From Agarophyton chilense (Eukaryota; Rhodophyta; Florideophyceae; Gracilariales; Gracilariaceae): a DNA stretch of 64,000 bases. The position numbers and the translations under genes were made by a program. The notes under the pieces are model-generated. The model made no database searches. It was not told where the DNA came from and was given only the letters and a program-made list of their open reading frames with translations. The DNA is taken from positions 1,612,001-1,676,000 of the forward strand of contig JARGXX010000071.1 of the NCBI GenBank assembly GCA_030374765.1, read 5' to 3'. Below, piece after piece: positions 22,683-34,600 of this stretch (position 1 is its first letter; each line of letters begins with the position of its first letter).

Positions 22683-23639
22683 TTACGAGCAGATGCCGCT
22701 GTTTGGATCAAAACTGCTATCACAACTTTCCTCGCAGCAGCGCTCAAATCCTCCACCGACAACCTCATCGTTGAACGCAAAGTATCGAACTGGCCCACCT
22801 CCGGGCAAGTCAAACGCACTGTTGCATGCTTCTTGAATAGCAACATCATTCAAGAGACATTCCCGCAAACAACCTCCAATTGTAAATGAACCCGGTCGAA
22901 TCAATACAGCATTACTTGGAGGTCCGGGGCATAAACATTGCAAAAATAGAACCGTAGTAGGCACTCCGGGCACTCTTACTTCACAACTTACATCACTTGG
23001 GGAAGGAGATGGAGAGGAGCTTGGGCTCGGGGATGTGCTTGAGGACGGAGAAGCACTCATTGACATAGATGGCGTTGCGGATGCGGATGGACTCATACTC
23101 ATCGATGCACTTGCTGAAGCTGACATACTGGCAGATGGAGATGCACTCACTGATGCTGACGAAGTGGTAGATGGCGTCACTGATAGGGATGCACTCGCGG
23201 AGGCAGACATACTGGCAGATGGAGATGCACTCATTGAAGCGGATGGAGTGGTAGACGGAGTCACAGATATCGATACGCTTGCTGATGGAGATGCACTCAC
23301 TGACATTGAAGCAGACACAGATGGTGTCGGTGTGATTGTAACCGATGCCGAGACAGACGAGGTAGGAGTCGCTGAGATTGATGTTGACATTGAGGCAGAT
23401 GGCGTGGGTGACATTGGCGATGGAGACTGGGATGCGGATGGGCTTGGGGAATGTTCCACGCTCGGACTTGGGCTCACGCTTACGCTTGCTGTTGGGGTAG
23501 CCGTCGGAAACAACCGCGGGAAATACTTCTTGTATGGGTGTTCCCTTCGCCTGAATCGCTCAGCTTGCGGAAAGGCAACGACCTGCGTTACCACAGTTAC
23601 CGCGAGCATCAGGTAAGTAATCCAGAAGCTTTTCTTCAT
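22683..23639 (-). CDS. Secreted protein with long Ser-rich repeat region and ten-cysteine domain (copy B)
   Basis: A 318-aa paralogue of the protein at 18033-18593, from ATG 23639 (an upstream in-frame TTG at 23687 is not likely). A signal peptide (MKKSFWITYLMLAV...) leads into a basic stretch (ERFRRR) and about 160 residues of Ser/Ala/Pro/Thr repeats, including a roughly 30-residue unit SVTPSTT..SAS.SASPSASM repeated twice. The C-terminal domain of ~100 residues has the same ten cysteines in the same order: C, C-x-C, GGC-x3-C, EAC, RCC, C, C. It also shares VPGVPTTVL, AFDLPGGGP and YFAFNDE. The linker is about five times longer than in copy A, the expected result of repeat expansion. Likely an extracellular matrix or wall protein (inference). 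Confidence 0.85.
   Translation of the reverse strand: MKKSFWITYLMLAVTVVTQVVAFPQAERFRRREHPYKKYFPRLFPTATPTASVSVSPSPSVEHSPSPSASQSPSPMSPTPSASMSTSISATPTSSVSASVTITPTPSVSASMSVSASPSASVSISVTPSTTPSASMSASPSASMSASASASLSVTPSTTSSASVSASPSASMSASASASMSMSPSASATPSMSMSASPSSSTSPSPSSSPSPSPSDVSCEVRVPGVPTTVLFLQCLCPGPPSNAVLIRPGSFTIGGCLRECLLNDVAIQEACNSAFDLPGGGPVRYFAFNDEVVGGGFERCCEESCDSSFDPNSGICS
22990..23470. repeat. Coding low-complexity repeats of secreted protein copy B
   Basis: DNA-level repeats encode the Ser/Ala/Pro stretch. The words GCAGATGGAGATGCACTCA and GTAGATGGCGTCACTGATA (and variants) recur in blocks of roughly 84-90 bp around 23120-23300. Such tracts are prone to length change. Confidence 0.75.
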
Positions 23640-26600
23640 GTTTCTGGCTTTGTTGGATCTGCTCTTGTTGAAGTGTGTTCCGGGCAAAGCTTTGTCTCAG
23701 ATGGATTCGTCTTGCCTTGAGGTTTTTAACTCGGTGCTTACTCCCTTTAAGTAGTATCTCGTCATGTGTCCTCCCAAGGCCTGTTAGTGGTTTTCATGAG
23801 CCTCTCTTCAGTCGCACGCTGGTAACGATATGTGGTGAGCTCCTTTGAAGAGGATACTTTATCTGCTATCAAATCGATTTTCGCATTCGGATAGGACTCT
23901 CCTGTCAGCTGCTGATGCTACACGTTCCCGCGTGGTCTGATGCACTTTAATATAACAATTGGTGATCAATATTGGCCAGGAGAGAGATATCTTAGTGGTT
24001 TTCTTGATCGCCCTTTTAGGGCCCGTGGACAGAACATGTGACCTTTAACAATCGCTCCGAGTTGCGTAACTTTTCCTTGAAAAACGGAAACTCTGTGCAT
24101 AGTGACAGGGATTATCGACTACATGTTGAAGTATCTTGCTGGAAATTATCGTTCGGAAGCTGCGTTCGACTATGTCGTGCTGTATAATACCTTTTGCCCA
24201 GCGTCAATCATATCTCTCCATCAATACAGAAGCGTCACTGTCTGTATGATTGGGACGAAGCACCACTTAGAGTCAATGCGGAGGAAAGACCTGGACGCGC
24301 TCTTTCCCATTTCGCCCAACGCTCCGAGCCGGGCTTCTTGTCGATGCGAATACTGTGCGCTGCAATAAGACACATGGGGTTTTCGCAAATTCGTCGCACG
24401 GGCATCTTGTTTTTCTCGCTGTTTGTTTCATTCCAACTAGGAGGTCGTTACAGACTTGTTCTCGCTCTTTCACGATAAAACTATTTCACAACCCTATGAT
24501 ATACGCTTCAAAGGTCGAAAGAGCAGTAGTCTCCCGATTCTCTGAGATGCTCATCAGTACATAAGATTCGTGTTGCAAAGCATACATGTTCGCTCGAGAC
24601 ATAGCTTCAAGTGCCAAATCGCTCATGTTGATATCGAAACTGTTTCAAAATCCCTCATCTCCCTTTTCTTCCCCCTAACAGATTGCGCTGGTTAGGGAGT
24701 TTTTGCACTAGTCCCGATTTTCTTTCTCTTCGACTTGCAAGACATACCTTTTACAAGAACGGATTGCTCTTTGTGCAAAAGATGCAACAGTTCCGACCTA
24801 TTTTGAACCCTTTTGGGAAAAATAAATCTCTACCAGAAATTGAATCCTCTTTTGCCTTGTATTCGCTCACTGCTGCCACCAACAGGTGGAGGGATGTCTA
24901 CCCCGACGGTCTATAACTTTCTACACAATGTTCGGCAGCAGGCGAGCACACCACCGAAAGAGATATGGTCCACAGCAGAAGTTATTTTATCCAAAAATCG
25001 AAGAACATTCAGTGTGCTCGTATCGACAAGAAGCGTATCGTTTCCGGTGCAGGATTCATTGTTCTTGTCTAGTTGCCCAGTTTTGTCGATATCTTCCTTA
25101 TTTCTTTGTTTACATCGAAAACCCTTAGTCCTTCGAACTTCGGATTCCTTTTCCTAAGCTGGGCTTCAAACGAGATTCAGACCATTTCTCCGCACGGTAG
25201 GGCACTGTGTGGCCTTTTTGTTCGTTTTATAAGAACGCCCGCTGTTTTTGGCCCGCCATCTTCACACCCTTTGATTTGTTAACCTGTCATATGCCACGAA
25301 AAAAGTTTCAAAATATTCCAAGTGATTGAACCATCATTGCAGTGTTTCCCTGCCCACAACACTTGTCACTCGTGTTTCTCACTAGCGAGAACTCATCGTA
25401 AGCCTACAGTAGTGAAGTGAATCTGGAAGAAGGGTTTCATTCTAGTTTGCTTACAAAAAAGAAGAAGAATTTCTAGCTAGAGAGATCCTTTTGCATGTAC
25501 GACGGTATACAGACGCCAAGTGTCTGTTCGTTAAATTGAGGGACATCTTTACCACATTAGTTCTCACCCCTCGTAATTGCTAAGATCTTTTGCGGCTGTT
25601 GTCAAACCATTTCTTGGCGAGCAGAATTAAGACCATCTGCTCTTGTAGCGGTCTCTTCGCCACGAGGGATGTTTGTCAGTGGACATCTTTGTATGTAGTA
25701 TAGGTGCGGGGTCGTTTTTCACGATTGTGTCGAATTCATGACCATGTCTCGCAGTGTACAGGAATGAAAGCCTGATGTCAAGGAGTAGCGAGCGGCGCAA
25801 TCCTTCACAACGCCAGCAGAGCGTGTCAGTTAGATACTGCTCAGAAACACGGTCCCCGAACGGCGTCTCAGAGAGCTGGTCGCCGATCTCCAGCATTGCT
25901 ACTTCTACTGCTGCGCTCTAACTCGTCAGAGAGAACTACGCTTCTCGCTATGTCCGTTTCTTCTTACCCACACCTCGCTTTTGAGGTGCCCTTTCACATG
26001 TCCCTTTCTCGTAGCAACAGCACCCCGCGGCAAACCCCTCCAAATTGTGAGCTGTTGCTCATTGTTATGATAAACATACTTGTTCTTCAAACACCTTTCA
26101 CATGTACTGTATCTTTTTTGTCGATGCAAGATGTACTAATGGTAGAGTGTGCGCAGGATGACTTCCAACTTTTGAACATCGTATTCATCGGTGGACAGTT
26201 TTTGTGCGTTCAGTATCGGCGATTTCGTTTTCACTTTTGTCGATAACGCTCCTTTGACATCCAGCTTATCAGTCGGGTCGGAAGACTGCTCTTCGATTGG
26301 AAGCTTCAATCCTGGTTCCGTACGTTCAGCCCGGCTGTCTTTTTGTACCACGCGAGAGTGACTCGATATCCACGCGAGATAGCTTGCTGTTTTGAAAAAG
26401 ACGATGAAAGGTCAAATGCGAGTAATTGATTTATCGCGGATGACGTCGAGGGTCGCTTTGACTCAACAGTCAATTGGAATGTAAAAATCCTCACTTGCCC
26501 ATGAAAGGTGAAAAAAGTACTACCAAATGCCATGGTCATACGTTTGATCCGTGATGACTGCGAAGCGGTTGATATGTAATTGTACACCAAATGTTCTCAA

Positions 26601-27499
26601 TTCTGTAGACCACTTTGTGTTACAGTGTCCAAAGCGGGCACTGTCGAGAAGGTTGTGTTTTCCTCCTCTTTACGTGCGTTGAGGTCTTGGTTTTGAAGAA
26701 ATTATCATCAATTGGCCGGATAGATTGTTGGCCTTTGTAGTGAGAGAGCGTTTCATCCAAAAGTAACGTTCTTTGCTACATATTAATAGAACGTAGCATG
26801 TCTGTAAAAGAGAGATAGAGAGAGAAACATTCGATTTCTTCCGTGTATTTCGAGACATTATCTCCCGTAACTTTTGATGATTTCTGTTGTTTTCTCCCCC
26901 CCTTTTTTGCAAGCATCTGCTCCAATGTAATATCAACGAAGCTCCCAGAGATGTTTACTTAAGAAAGGGAGTAAGTGACAGGGGTTCATTTTTGACTGCT
27001 ATCAAATATCGCTCAGTCTTTAGTCACAACCCTCCAGAAACAGTCAAAGGCAAGGTTTGTAGTCCTCGAAGGAAGTCTTATGGTAGTCATTCTGACGAAA
27101 GATGAAGAATAATCAGCCACGAGTACAATTTTGATCTACAACGAGATACAGTAGAAGGAAAATGTTTTCGAAGAAATCCTTTGAATATCTACGGATCCAT
27201 GTACCCTTGACCGAGTTATTCTGTAATCATGTAATCACGGGCATGACATGTCCCTGCTACGCCTTCACCATCCCTACTCTCATCACTAGCAGTAAGCCGG
27301 TGTGCAGAACATAACAGAAAGAGTCGAACTTGTTTTCTTCTTTGCTTTAGTTCGTTTGCGACCGTGGGGAATGTAACAGAAATACAGTACATGCTACGCG
27401 ATCCATGTCTAGGACAACTTGATAATTTGTAGAATAAGAAACCATAAATTCGGGGCTTGCCTTAAAGAAACTTCTGTCAAGAGATATCTTTCCATTTTC
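23640..27499. other. Gene-poor interval
   Basis: 3.9 kb between two minus-strand genes. Frames of 60-116 codons exist (for example 25627-25896 minus, 25896-26246 plus, 26306-26590 minus) but none resembles a known family or joins into a longer one. A/T-rich around 24980-25140 and 26780-26830. I see no RNA gene. Confidence 0.5.
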
Positions 27500-28654
27500 T
27501 TAGCTCGAACGATCCCAACATTTCTGACACATCAGTTTCTTCTTATCAAGTGGGTTGAAAGATCTTCCCGTCGACCTCACAAAGCAATCCATGTGTATTG
27601 GATGATCGCACACAAGTCTTCTCCAGGAAATCCCATCGTTCACGACGATCTCTCCGTGTAGCGGATCGTCATCTCCAATGCTGCCAAACTCTTCTTCATT
27701 GAGTTTTGTGCAGAACATATCTTCTGGATCCGCATTCCATGTACCACCTTCTATGTCCTTGCCGCAGATGGCACATCTTTCGTACTCGTTCTTCGTCTTC
27801 CGTGTCACGACTCTCTTCATTACTTCCTGATATCCATAGTCGATTGACGAAGTGGTTATGATTCTCTGAACACTAGGGACCATACCTGTTAAAGCTTCAT
27901 TGAGTTGATGCCTGGAACACGCAACGTAACACATCAACCCTATCATTAATACCATCCCTACAGCACCAATCGATTGAAGGACGGTACCCAAACTGTATCC
28001 CACCGGAAAAGGTGGAGTTCCGTCGCTTAGTATGACTCCAACTGCGTTCACGCTTTCATTGAAGGCTTTTCCAAGTTCACCATCTCGTACGTGTTTGAGC
28101 ATAAGTTCTTTTACTCCTTCTTTCATTGCATTCGTAAGCTTGAGCTTCGCTGGGCCGGTTGGAGAAACAGCCAGCGCACGATTTCGGACACTTACCAAAA
28201 TGATAACTCCATACCCACATGACGCATCTCCTATGCCCCACTTCTTAATGAGCTTGGTGGCAAAACGACATGCACGCAAATCCTTCGTGCCTGTTTCCAA
28301 GAGGGAACGCCTTAATGACCCAAGAATGATGGCGTAAACATCTGGTCCTGTCTCTATTCTTGACTTTCTGCCATTGCTCAAGCACCGCAATTTCTTGAAA
28401 CCATTGCTACCCTCATGAATTTGAGTGAGCTGGCGCTCAATACTCTCAGCTTCCTTCGAAGACAAAAACATATCTGGATCGCAAACGTATCTCAGTCTTC
28501 CGGAATGACCACATTCCCCTCTTGTGTCATTTCCCGGGAATGGCACTTCTTCATACTTCCAATTTTTCCCTTGGACCAGTGGTATTACGTGGATCAAAGC
28601 AATTACGTAGGCGGTTGCTAATAGTCTGGAACAATGCCTCTTGCGCGAAACCAT
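27500..28654 (-). CDS. Membrane protein with lumenal TPM domain and cytosolic RING-H2 finger
   Basis: 384 aa from ATG 28654; the frame extends to a GTG at 28732 but the ATG gives a proper signal peptide (residues ~1-29). Residues ~50-210 read as a TPM domain (Psb32/YgcG/MOLO-1 family): YVCDP..FLS..EAESIERQL, then KKWGIGD, GVIILVSVRNRALAV, and EGVKELMLKHVRDGELGKAF. A single transmembrane segment lies at ~223-246. The C-terminal part (C294 to the end) is a RING-H2-like finger: CAIC, then CDHPIHMDC and CQKC. This predicts a TPM domain in the secretory lumen or outside the cell and a RING in the cytosol, that is, a possible membrane ubiquitin ligase. TPM proteins are known from photosystem II repair and receptor assembly; the RING role is inference. 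Confidence 0.8.
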   Translation of the reverse strand: MVSRKRHCSRLLATAYVIALIHVIPLVQGKNWKYEEVPFPGNDTRGECGHSGRLRYVCDPDMFLSSKEAESIERQLTQIHEGSNGFKKLRCLSNGRKSRIETGPDVYAIILGSLRRSLLETGTKDLRACRFATKLIKKWGIGDASCGYGVIILVSVRNRALAVSPTGPAKLKLTNAMKEGVKELMLKHVRDGELGKAFNESVNAVGVILSDGTPPFPVGYSLGTVLQSIGAVGMVLMIGLMCYVACSRHQLNEALTGMVPSVQRIITTSSIDYGYQEVMKRVVTRKTKNEYERCAICGKDIEGGTWNADPEDMFCTKLNEEEFGSIGDDDPLHGEIVVNDGISWRRLVCDHPIHMDCFVRSTGRSFNPLDKKKLMCQKCWDRSS

Positions 28655-30207
28655 GTGGGAGCAATTTTCTGTTATGAGACGAATTGTATACGAGGCATAG
28701 TGTAAAGAACGAGATGCGATAAGTCTGATCACTGCACGGAAACATTGGTTCTGACGGAAACCTTGTAAGAGCTAGATACAAAACATTCCGCCTGAAACGT
28801 CATCATGCGTTTTGTGGCCCATGACTTTGACGATTTCGTGGGGACCGAAAAATGCGGTAGTCTGGATTTCCTAATAGAGGGTATTTGCTGAGAGTATTGT
28901 GTGTATAGTTTAAGTCTACAACCTAGAACCATTCACTGACCTAACACTGTCATGGCCCATGAATTCATCCTGTTCCACCTTCTCAAAACTAAGAAGTGAA
29001 AGCCAGTAAGAAGTAATCTAGCCCATGAGGGGCAAAATTTGAGGCTACAAGAGAAGTTTCACACAGCTTCGTCACTTTTAGAAGACGGCAACGACGAACT
29101 ACGACCGAGTGATCCTGAACCGCGATGTATAAAGGGATACCACTTCGTCGTCAAGACAAGAGGGTTACCCCGTAGTTTGATAAACATTATTTTTTACTAT
29201 CGTGGTCGGTTTGGTAGAAAACGCTTTCTTGCGCTCTGGGCGATCCACTGGAGCTTTCCAATGGACAAGAGCTCTTGCTCCCCAAATACAGACTTTTGCC
29301 TCCAGGCAAATGACGCCCCCAAACCCAAAAAGCCCATGGCTAGACGAGAAGAAAGTCGGGGCGTCACTGCAATAGCGTCAAAAATTACCGCAGCGTTGCC
29401 GCCACTGCGTGCAGATCACCACCATCAAAAACTCTACGTCCACCCCACAAAAAACAAGTATAACGGAGCATCAGAGATAAAAGGTACGGGATTCGAACGC
29501 GAGTGTCGAAGAAGCCGGTCTTCGTTTGTGCAAGAAAGATTTGAAACCATATCCCGTCAATATCCGCTTCTTGTAGCCCAAAAACAGCAATGGAGAAGTA
29601 GAAAAGATAGGAAAGACAATGTTGTTACACAATCTTGACGAAGTTAGACGACATTTGACCGAAGCGCAAACACAGAGACGAAAGTTAAAAGGATATAAGG
29701 AAATGAAAAGGCTAATCCTTGTGAGCAATGCATCACGCTTTTTCTGCGCTCCGATAGGAACGATCAACGTTGATAGCGGCGTTCGGAAGCGGCAGCGGCG
29801 ATAACGGCTGTGGTGTAGACAGCGCTTGACCTTTTCTTGACCGACTACTATGAAATAAATTTTTTGCCTGTAGAAACCTTATAATAGCCTCCTCGGTGGA
29901 TGTCTCATTCCAGGGGCGCGGTGTCCTTCACACCTGAGAATAGATATGTGATCCAAGTGTGAACTTCACAAGCCCATTTTCGAGTTTCATCCCTCAGTTG
30001 CTTGAGAAACCGCTGCGCCTACAGCTTGAGAGGCTCGTGCAGTACCTTTGCGCCTACTTTGTCTGAAAACATCTCCAGGAATTTTTGCAACTCGACGTTT
30101 TCAAACAAAGCTTTGTGTCAATCCCCCATTAGTGGAATAGAACGTGCTGACCAGTATCAGATGCTATGATTAGTATTAGCTGAAATCTCCGTTGCTTGCA
30201 ATGGCGG
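28655..30207. other. Intergenic, divergent promoters
   Basis: 1.55 kb between the divergent TPM-RING and BTB genes. A 199-codon frame at 29039-29638 has no recognisable content. Near 29487 a minus-strand GTTCGAATCCC resembles a B-box, but no tRNA folds around it. Confidence 0.5.
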
Positions 30208-31578
30208 ATGATTGACTATGGCAATGGTGGAAGACTGGTCCACATCGCAAACTGTGCTGAATTCTGCAAGATGAGCCAAGATTCGCTAGTCGACGGTGAA
30301 CTAACGCAGTACAATTCTGTGGCAGCTCTACAGCAGAGGATGATAGACCTTCTCGAAACCGCAAGTCATAGTGATGTGCGCTTTGTTATGATGGGGTCAG
30401 GTAACTCGGTTAGAGCCCATTCTTCAGTTATTTCAGTGCGATGCAAGAATCTGCGTGATAGAGTGCTAGAATTTCTTCAGCACAAGAATGATGGAAGGCG
30501 AGAAGATGACGATGTGCTAGAGATCTCAGTAAGGTGTTTTTCGGATAAGAGTTTCTCCAAGGTCATGCGGTATGTGTACACTGGAAAAGTGACTCTTACA
30601 GATGATTGCTTGTATGACATGTTTTGTCTCTCTGCAACGTTGGGAATTCCGAGTTTACAGAACATCGTATTCGCATTTCTTGAGCAGAGTCAAAACATGG
30701 GGCTTCTGTCTCCGATTTTGGACATGGCTCTATGCGATCCTTACCAAGATGTACATCTTATCGAGATGCTGACCGAACGCTTCTCTGAGAAGTGTTTTAG
30801 AATTTTGAGACGCACTCGGGTAGGAAATTTAAGTTCAACGTTTATGAAACATGTAGTGAAACAGGAAAATTTGAACGCTTCGGAGTACGATATTTGGCGT
30901 ACTTTGGTCGCTTGGGCTTGTCTGAAGTGTAACATTTCCTCTGACAAGATTGTATCTGACATGACGGATATTGAACGTCTCAAAGTGTCAGAACACGTCG
31001 CCTCATTCTGCCGTCCATCATACCTGCGAATTCTTAACTTCGACACAGAGGATTTCGCTCGGGAAGTAGAACCGTTGGGGGTGTTTCCCCGTGCAGAAAT
31101 TTTGCTAAAGTATCGTTTCGATGCAACTACTGGCATTGTGGACTTTGACCACACGTTCCCCGGTGACCGATACAACTTCCTGGCTCGTGTTCGACATCGG
31201 ACGATGAGTTTCGAGAGCAATCACCCTCACTCTAGGACAAGTATTAGCGACCGTAAAGTGCAAATGCCCCGTTGGGTCAATGAAATGGAAATCAGGTTTG
31301 ATCGGCGCACGAAGATAGGTCGGTACGGAGAGCTTGCTTTCTATATCGACCCAGAAAGACAGAATTGTATCTTTTCATTGCGATATGGGCGCAGCCACAT
31401 ATCCAAGAGGCCGGTAAATGTACAAGGAAGAGCTACAGACCATAGTGAGCCAGATTTGACCCCATTTAGAGTTGAAGGAAATCGTTTCTGGTTTTCGTTT
31501 TACTCCCCCCAGAATGTTGGAGAATTGACATGGGGATTTAAATTCACCGTCACTGTGGTAAGCTCGATAGGATGCTGA
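30208..31578 (+). CDS. BTB/POZ-BACK domain protein
   Basis: Probably a substrate adaptor of a Cullin-3 ubiquitin ligase. The first in-frame ATG is at 30208 (456 aa). A better-placed ATG at 30271 (435 aa, AAGATGAGC) may be the real start, because an out-of-frame ATG at 30201 precedes the first. The BTB fold is visible as SDVRFVMMGSGNSVRAHSSVISVRC, here marked by SDVRF, HSSVIS and VMRYVYTGKVTL. It is followed by a BACK-like helical region (residues ~150-280, SEYDIWRTLVAWA). The C-terminal ~150 residues are rich in beta-type sequence and not assignable; Kelch or MATH repeats are not evident. It lies about 100-250 bp upstream of the HFM1 gene on the same strand. Confidence 0.82.
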   Translation: MIDYGNGGRLVHIANCAEFCKMSQDSLVDGELTQYNSVAALQQRMIDLLETASHSDVRFVMMGSGNSVRAHSSVISVRCKNLRDRVLEFLQHKNDGRREDDDVLEISVRCFSDKSFSKVMRYVYTGKVTLTDDCLYDMFCLSATLGIPSLQNIVFAFLEQSQNMGLLSPILDMALCDPYQDVHLIEMLTERFSEKCFRILRRTRVGNLSSTFMKHVVKQENLNASEYDIWRTLVAWACLKCNISSDKIVSDMTDIERLKVSEHVASFCRPSYLRILNFDTEDFAREVEPLGVFPRAEILLKYRFDATTGIVDFDHTFPGDRYNFLARVRHRTMSFESNHPHSRTSISDRKVQMPRWVNEMEIRFDRRTKIGRYGELAFYIDPERQNCIFSLRYGRSHISKRPVNVQGRATDHSEPDLTPFRVEGNRFWFSFYSPQNVGELTWGFKFTVTVVSSIGC

Positions 31579-31680
31579 TGAGCGTAATGCATGAATGATG
31601 CCTCTATCGCACCACGCTGATGTCTGCGCAAGTTGCGCTTAAATCGAAACCAGATCGACACTTCTCTTCACCAAACGAAA

Positions 31681-34600
31681 ATGTCTGCTTGCGCTTACAT
31701 TCCTTTCAGAAATGGGAATACCCACTCTCTCTGTTGCTTCCAGACTCATTCGGGAACACGGACGGTCTTCGCGAGTTGCGCAAGCCGTCGCATCCAGGTT
31801 CACATAATTCAACTGCTACTCCTTATGGCTTCCGAAGAACTTCAGGCCGAATGCATAGATGTTGTTGCTGTGCTCCCTGAATATCTTCGCCCGGCTATTC
31901 CTTTCAAAACATTTAACAGGATACAAGCAAATTGTTTAGAGAGCTGGAATTCAGACAACAATATCATTATAAACGCCCCAACTGGAACAGGGAAGACAGT
32001 TTGCTTTGAACTGTCTATCTTGCGCCATGTTCATAAGACGTTGCATGCGGAAGGGGCCCGACTCTTATCTCCTGGAAGTCTGCTCGGGAAGATGGTCTAT
32101 ATTGCTCCTACCAAGTCTATTTGTTCCGAGCGGCAGGCAGATTGGCACAAACGGTATTCATATCTCGGAATGAACGTGAATCTTGTCACCGGCGATTCTG
32201 CAACTTCTGATCTAGAAACGAAGCTCTTTAATGCTGATCTCATCATAACCACAGCAGAAATGTGGGACGGTGCAACCAGAAGGAAAACATGCGGGCCTTG
32301 GTCAGATATTTGTAATCAAGTTTCACTTTTACTTGTAGATGAGGTGCACCATGTTGGTGAACAACGGGGTGCTGTTATGGAATCAGTAGTGACTCGAATG
32401 ATTTTGGCAAGTAGAAATGCATGCATGACATCCGGCATTGGAAAAACTGAGCCCATAGCTTCCCTCCGCATAGTTGCTGCTTCTGCAACAGTGGGAAACA
32501 TAAATGACTTGGGTCGTTGGTTGAGGGTGCCTCTCAACTGTATCAAATGCTTTGATGATAAGTTTCGCCCGGTATCATTAGAATATCACGTCATCGGATA
32601 TACAGCTCAAAACCCATGGTTGTATGGTCGGGTCTACGAAAAACAAATTTTGAAGGTGTTACTCCAGTATGGAAAAGGGAAGCCGGCGATTGTGTTCTGC
32701 ACCAGCAGAAATCAGACCATCACTTGTGCACAGACACTCCGAACCCAAATTTGTGGCCAGACCACAAGTCTGAATCACGATGAGAATGTTCTGACAAGGT
32801 TTCTGTCCAAGAAACAGCGAGATAGACTCAAACATTCAGCATCAAAGTGCAGTGACCCACTCCTTGCATCCCTTCTCCCTCATGGTGTTGCGTTTCACAA
32901 TGCTGACATTAGCCTTGAGTGTCGTGGCCTAGTCGAGGAATTGTTCAAAGAATCCTTGCTAATTTGCCTCTTTTCAACCAGCACTCTTGCCCAGGGGGTA
33001 AATCTACCTGCCCGCTTGGTTATTGTTGCGGGTACAACAGTTTACCATGACGGTCAGCTCCGAGAATACAACCGCAATAAGCTTTTGCAGATGTGTGGGC
33101 GGGCTGGACGAATTGGATTGGACAATCACGGTATCGCTGTAATAATGACTGCAAGATCTAACGTACATCTGTACAAGAACATCAGGAACGACACAGCCGG
33201 CGTCATTGAGAGCAAACTGGATTCAGATCTTGAAAACGTGATCAATGCTGAAATAGCTCGACAATCAATAACAGACATATCAATTGCCACCCTCTTCATC
33301 AGGAATAGTTTCTTTTGGGCAAGGATGGTTGGGAATCAGTTAACGGAACGAGATTCGGCCAATGACGCCCATGCAACAGAACTCGCATTGAAGTCTATTC
33401 AGAAACTTGTTGACATGAATCTTGTTCGGTATGACGAAGATTTGTACGGCTTGGAGACTACTCTAGCTGGCGCGTACATGGCTGAGTATTGCGTTTCACT
33501 CCAAGCCATGAGAATTCTGGGAGAGAAGCTTCCGAATGCCAAGAGACCATCACATGTACTTCGCGTAATTTCTTCCTGTCCCGAAGTGATCGACGGTGCG
33601 TTTTTGAGACGTTCGGAGCGGAAGAAGTTGAACGAAATGAATCAGTTCATTCGAATGCCAGTTATTGGGAAAGTCAAAGATCCGATTGATAAGGTGTTTG
33701 TTCTCTTGCAGATAGCTATCTCTGAAAGACCATGCGTGGACCTTTCTTTACGGAATGAATCTAACCGCCTCCTTCAAGCTGGAAGTCGACTTTGCAGCTG
33801 CATTATAGATCTTCTGCTCTCTCAGGCCCTTCCCGCCCCATATGATTCCCTCACTGTGGCATTACAGGTTTCGCGAGCTCTCCTTAACAAGTGCTCTTGG
33901 CACGGCTCGACTGTTTTTCGACAAATCTATGGCATGACCGTCGCTCAGTGTCAGATGTTTTGGAAGAATGGAATCAAAAGCATCGCCAATCTATCAAAAC
34001 TTGATGCGCAAAGCATCGCTGATGTTCTGGGAGGATGTACCGTCTTCGCCGACAGGGTCCGTCGGAAGCTTCGTCAGATCCCGAAGTTTACTGTAGAGAT
34101 TGAGATTGCGAAGAATTCACACACTACGGCTACATGCGAAGTGGAGAGCATGTTGATAAACGTGGACGTTGCTTCTCAAATTGGAAACGAATTGAGGGGA
34201 AAGAAAAAGCTTAGAGGTTTCATCGTTGTTTCTTATGAGAATCATGGTGTAGTATTTTCCAAGAAATTTGATATGAATGATTCTATTCGAAGGACTTTTT
34301 CTTGGGACATGACAGCCAGCGATACCACTAACACAAGCCGCATAGATGTTTTGGTTGGGTGTGACAGTATAATTGGAGTTGATTGGTTCGGCAGGTTTTT
34401 TTATGATCATAAAGCGAAGATGCTCAAGAACATATGCAATGAAAAGAAAGGCGGTGAAAACGTGAGAACAAATCCTTTCAGACCTAGACTTTCCGTTACC
34501 ACTGGACGCGTCTCAAAAAGGACTCTCTGTTCTGAAGGAAATGCAAGGATGAGAATCTTGAAACGTTCATTCTTAACTTCCATAGAGAAGTTAACAGCTC

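Noticed and set aside
29470..29520. Minus-strand GTTCGAATCCC, a B-box-like word
   Set aside because: T-stem does not pair, and no D-arm, anticodon arm or acceptor stem is found.
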